64,000 bases of DNA from Bacteroidales bacterium UBA5349 (GTDB lineage Bacteria > Bacteroidota > Bacteroidia > Bacteroidales > Tenuifilaceae): assembly GCA_002410065.1 (NCBI GenBank), contig DHQB01000004.1, positions 1 through 64,000 of the forward strand, in the 5' to 3' direction. Each line of letters starts with the position of its first letter. Positions within the stretch are counted from its first letter, which is position 1. This document shows, in pieces, positions 61,452-64,000 of the stretch. The notes beneath the pieces were generated by a model that saw nothing but the letters and a program-made list of their open reading frames with translations, did no database searches and was not told the DNA's origin. The position numbers were made by a program, and so were the translations under genes.

Positions 61452-62627
61452 TTAATCAATTACCCCTGAGCCTATTAATTCCTCGTCATCATACCAAGCA
61501 GCAAACTGCCCTGATGTAATTCCTCTTTGGGACTCAGCAAAGGTGATAAACATCCCGTCCTCTTTACAAAAAAGTTTCCCTTTCTGCAATGGCTGTCTAT
61601 ACCTTATTCGTATGGAGTAATTGCGGGTTTCATCTATAACCATTGCTAAATCGGGGCGTACCCAATGCACATCGGTTTTCGGAATAAACAATGCATTTCT
61701 GAACAAACCAGGATGGTTTTGACCCTGACCAACGTAAACAATATTCTTTTCAACATCGGTTGCAATTACAAAAAGTGGTTCGGGACTACCGCCCACGTTA
61801 AGCCCTTTGCGCTGCCCAATGGTAAAAAAATGTGCCCCTTGATGCGTGCCTACCTTTTTTCCTTCATCGGGGTTATATGCGTAACCCTTTGATTGCTCAA
61901 AAGCACTTTCGTCTAATCTCTTTTCATAAGCCCTATGTGATGCGGGAATCTCAATAATATCGCCACTTATGGCCTTAAGTTGTTGTTGAAGGAATACGGG
62001 TAAATCAACTTTGCCCACAAAGCAAATACCCTGCGAGTCCTTTCGTTGAGCCGAAGCAAGTCCAAGTTTAGTGGCAATTCTTCGGACTTCAGGTTTTAGG
62101 ATATCGCCAATGGGGAAAAGTGCCTTCTGTAACTGTTGCTGACTGAGTTGACAAAGGAAATAGCTTTGGTCCTTGTTTGGATCTGTTCCGGCAAGGAGTT
62201 GATATACTGTTTTGCCGTCTTGCTCAAATTCAGTTTTGCGGCAGTAGTGACCAGTTGCAACAAAATCAGCATTAAGTTTAAGGGCTGCTTTAAAAAATTC
62301 ATCAAATTTAATCTCTCTATTACATAGCACATCGGGGTTTGGAGTGCGACCACGGGAATATTCAGCAAACATGTAATCAACAACTCTTTTTCTGTACTGT
62401 TCGCTTAGGTCAACCATTTCGAAAGGGATTTTTAGCTTGCGGGCAACCATTTGCGCAAAGTTGTAGTCATCGTCAAATGGGCAATCGCCATGCAGAACAC
62501 CGGTGGTATCGTGCCAGTTCTTCATAAAAAGACCTAGCACTTCATACCCTTGCTCTTTAAGTACATAGGCTGCAACGCTTGAATCAACCCCTCCCGAAAG
62601 CCCAACAACTACTCTGCCTTTCATCAT
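61452..62627 (-). CDS. mnmA: MnmA, tRNA 2-thiouridylase
   Basis: This 391-residue enzyme thiolates U34 of tRNAs for Lys, Glu and Gln. It has the PP-loop GLSGGVDSS (about 9-17) and the catalytic Cys pair, one in PDVLCNREIKFD and one in QGICFVG. The HYCRKTEFEQDGK and QSYFLCQLSQQQL segments are also present. An insert with HGDCPFDDDYNFA after the NWHD motif is typical of Bacteroidota members. It is convergent with the MurU-like gene. An alternative start is the second ATG. Confidence 0.95.
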   Translation of the reverse strand: MMKGRVVVGLSGGVDSSVAAYVLKEQGYEVLGLFMKNWHDTTGVLHGDCPFDDDYNFAQMVARKLKIPFEMVDLSEQYRKRVVDYMFAEYSRGRTPNPDVLCNREIKFDEFFKAALKLNADFVATGHYCRKTEFEQDGKTVYQLLAGTDPNKDQSYFLCQLSQQQLQKALFPIGDILKPEVRRIATKLGLASAQRKDSQGICFVGKVDLPVFLQQQLKAISGDIIEIPASHRAYEKRLDESAFEQSKGYAYNPDEGKKVGTHQGAHFFTIGQRKGLNVGGSPEPLFVIATDVEKNIVYVGQGQNHPGLFRNALFIPKTDVHWVRPDLAMVIDETRNYSIRIRYRQPLQKGKLFCKEDGMFITFAESQRGITSGQFAAWYDDEELIGSGVID

Positions 62628-62871
62628 TTAACTCATTGAATTTGCCTGCAAAATTACTAAAAAATAAGGAATCAATTTAATCATAACAGATAGATGAATA
62701 TCGAGTTCAAAAAATGAGTATTTAGCTTAATGTGTCTAACAAATAAAATAAAATATTGAACAATAATTTATAAATAATGTTGAAGTAAACGAATATATAC
62801 ATTTTAAAAGCTTGGTTTATTTACTACCTTAGATTGCTATATATTTAAACATTTACACATCAGAATTACAC

Positions 62872-64000
62872 ATGAAAAAAGCGCTGATTATCGGAACAGG
62901 TTTAGGCGGATTAACCACTGCAATGCGTTTAACTACTTTAGGTTACAAGGTTGAAATGGTTGAAAAATATCATCAACCTGGGGGTCGGCTAAACCAATTA
63001 AAAAAGGATGGTTTTACGTGGGATTTAGCACCAACTTTTTTCTCCATGAGCTACGAGTTCGACGAGTTTGCCAAGAGTTGCAATCTAAACTTGCCATTCG
63101 ATTTTTTTCCCCTCGACCCTCTGTATACAGTTAACTTTGCAGGAAACCCTAAAAAGTTTATTATTTATAAGGATATTAAAAAATTAGCCAAAGAATTTGG
63201 AGGCATTGAGCCTGATTTTGAAAAGCGAATGCAGGAATACCTAAAGAAAACAGGCACTCTTTTTCATGATACAGAGAATAGGATAATCCGCAAGAATTTT
63301 AATACAGCACTACAATTTGCTGCATCGCTAGTATCCGTACCGCTAAAGCATGGCCCTTTAATGCTCAGGAGTATGTGGACCGAGATGAATAAGCACTTTA
63401 CATCGTATGAGGTTAAGGTGATATTCTCTCTGGTAGCATTCTTCTTAGGAGCTACGCCGTTCGATACGCCTGCTGTTTATTCAATGCTAACTTATACCGA
63501 ATTGGTGCACGATGGTTATCACAATGTTCGAGGTGGAATGTACCGCATAGTTGAAGGCTTGGTTGCAGAGTTAGAGAAGCGTGGTGTTAAAATTACCTAT
63601 AATACTGAGATTAAAAGTTACTTGCAGAATGATAAGGGTATTGAGGCTTTTGTTGATAATAATGGTAAGCAGTGGAAGTCCGATGTTTACGTGGTTAATG
63701 CTGATGCTGCATCGTTTAGGGGGGAGATATTTGGCAGAAAAGCATATTCACCACAAAAACTCGATAAGAAAAAGTGGACATTGGCCCCCTTTACAATGTA
63801 TTTAGGATTAGACAGCAAAGTCAATGGATTAGAGGTGCACAACTATTTTTTAGGACAGAATTTTGAGGAGTATAGCTCAAAAATATTTAAGAATAAAATT
63901 AGTCTGGATAAACCCTACTACTACGTAAATGTTCCCACAAAGGCTAATCCTGAGTTTGCACCTGAGGGTTGTGAAACTATTTTTATCCTTTGTCCTGTAC
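62872..64000 (+). CDS. crtI: CrtI-type carotenoid desaturase (3' end outside the window)
   Basis: The ATG at 62872 opens an uninterrupted frame of 376 codons that runs off the window. The N-terminus is the FAD Rossmann site ALIIGTGLGGLTTAMRL (GxGxxG at 8-13), then EKYHQPGGRLNQL and WDLAPTFFSM, matching phytoene desaturase-type amine oxidases. HNVRGGMYRIVEGLV and VYVVNADAASF are typical of the family. Phytoene desaturase is the likeliest activity, but a carotenoid isomerase or ketolase relative is possible. The rest of a carotenoid cluster would lie right of the window. It has no clear consensus promoter. Confidence 0.85.
   Translation, partial: MKKALIIGTGLGGLTTAMRLTTLGYKVEMVEKYHQPGGRLNQLKKDGFTWDLAPTFFSMSYEFDEFAKSCNLNLPFDFFPLDPLYTVNFAGNPKKFIIYKDIKKLAKEFGGIEPDFEKRMQEYLKKTGTLFHDTENRIIRKNFNTALQFAASLVSVPLKHGPLMLRSMWTEMNKHFTSYEVKVIFSLVAFFLGATPFDTPAVYSMLTYTELVHDGYHNVRGGMYRIVEGLVAELEKRGVKITYNTEIKSYLQNDKGIEAFVDNNGKQWKSDVYVVNADAASFRGEIFGRKAYSPQKLDKKKWTLAPFTMYLGLDSKVNGLEVHNYFLGQNFEEYSSKIFKNKISLDKPYYYVNVPTKANPEFAPEGCETIFILCPV

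Noticed and set aside
1..64000. CRISPR array, tRNA or rRNA genes, IS elements, prophage
   Set aside because: I looked for direct repeats with spacers, cloverleaf folds and transposase motifs, and saw none.

Overview
The window is chromosomal DNA from a member of the Bacteroidota, most likely class Bacteroidia (a Marinilabiliales- or Bacteroidales-like lineage). The evidence is its AT-rich composition, a complete batABCDE-type aerotolerance operon, a TonB-dependent receptor followed by a DUF4249 lipoprotein, a DUF4369/TlpA lipoprotein, pyruvate phosphate dikinase, DUF5916, and promoters that fit the Bacteroidota consensus TTTG-N19-21-TAnnTTTG. Shine-Dalgarno sequences are mostly absent. I see no rRNA or tRNA genes, IS elements, prophage or CRISPR array. 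The genus is not resolved.

Layout. 1-577: a leftward leader region with a short peptide ORF holding three consecutive Trp codons and an attenuator-like terminator; the regulated (presumably trp) genes would lie left of the window. 578-2766: a DUF2007/universal-stress fusion, a small secreted repeat protein resembling the 7(1) septoil-knot family, and YebC. 3170-12075: the rightward MoxR-DUF58-BatA-BatB-BatC-BatD-BatE operon with two extra envelope genes. 12092-16963: pentapeptide-repeat protein, EamA exporter, glutathione peroxidase, DUF5916 protein. 17149-21609: ffh, folD, a POT peptide transporter and an orphan PqqD-like protein. 21641-24638: two secreted barrel-like proteins, then an orphan ParA with a 95-residue partner. 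24639-30527: Rel/SpoT, ligA, a DUF6913-like protein, dapA. 30543-32939: a three-gene nitrate/sulfonate/thiamine-precursor-type ABC importer. 33058-39355: a tpiA-prmA-giant envelope protein operon. 39438-42213: mazG with an oligopeptide-type permease, and an S-adenosylmethionine hydrolase family protein. 42414-44904: phoH, purC, a lipoprotein. 44970-52562: a TlpA-type lipoprotein, an AddA-like helicase-nuclease and ppdK, all leftward. 52941-57782: two paralogous barrel proteins, then a TonB receptor/DUF4249 lipoprotein pair. 57777-62627: a C_GCAxxG_C_C protein, DUF554, a kinase-RapZ fusion, a 42-residue Cys-rich protein, a sugar-1-phosphate nucleotidyltransferase, and mnmA. 62872 to the right edge: a CrtI-type carotenoid desaturase, cut by the window.

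How the genes work together. The Bat operon combines a MoxR ATPase, a DUF58 protein, two membrane-anchored von Willebrand proteins, TPR proteins and BatD-type periplasmic proteins, and is expected to form one envelope complex. The kinase-RapZ fusion next to a MurU-like nucleotidyltransferase looks like an AmgK/MurU amino-sugar (cell-wall) salvage pair; the RapZ C-terminal domain could be a built-in amino-sugar sensor. The best candidates for new biology are this cassette, the Trp-codon leader, the knot-family protein, the orphan ParA pair, and the 1557-residue envelope protein. Most other genes are ordinary housekeeping genes.
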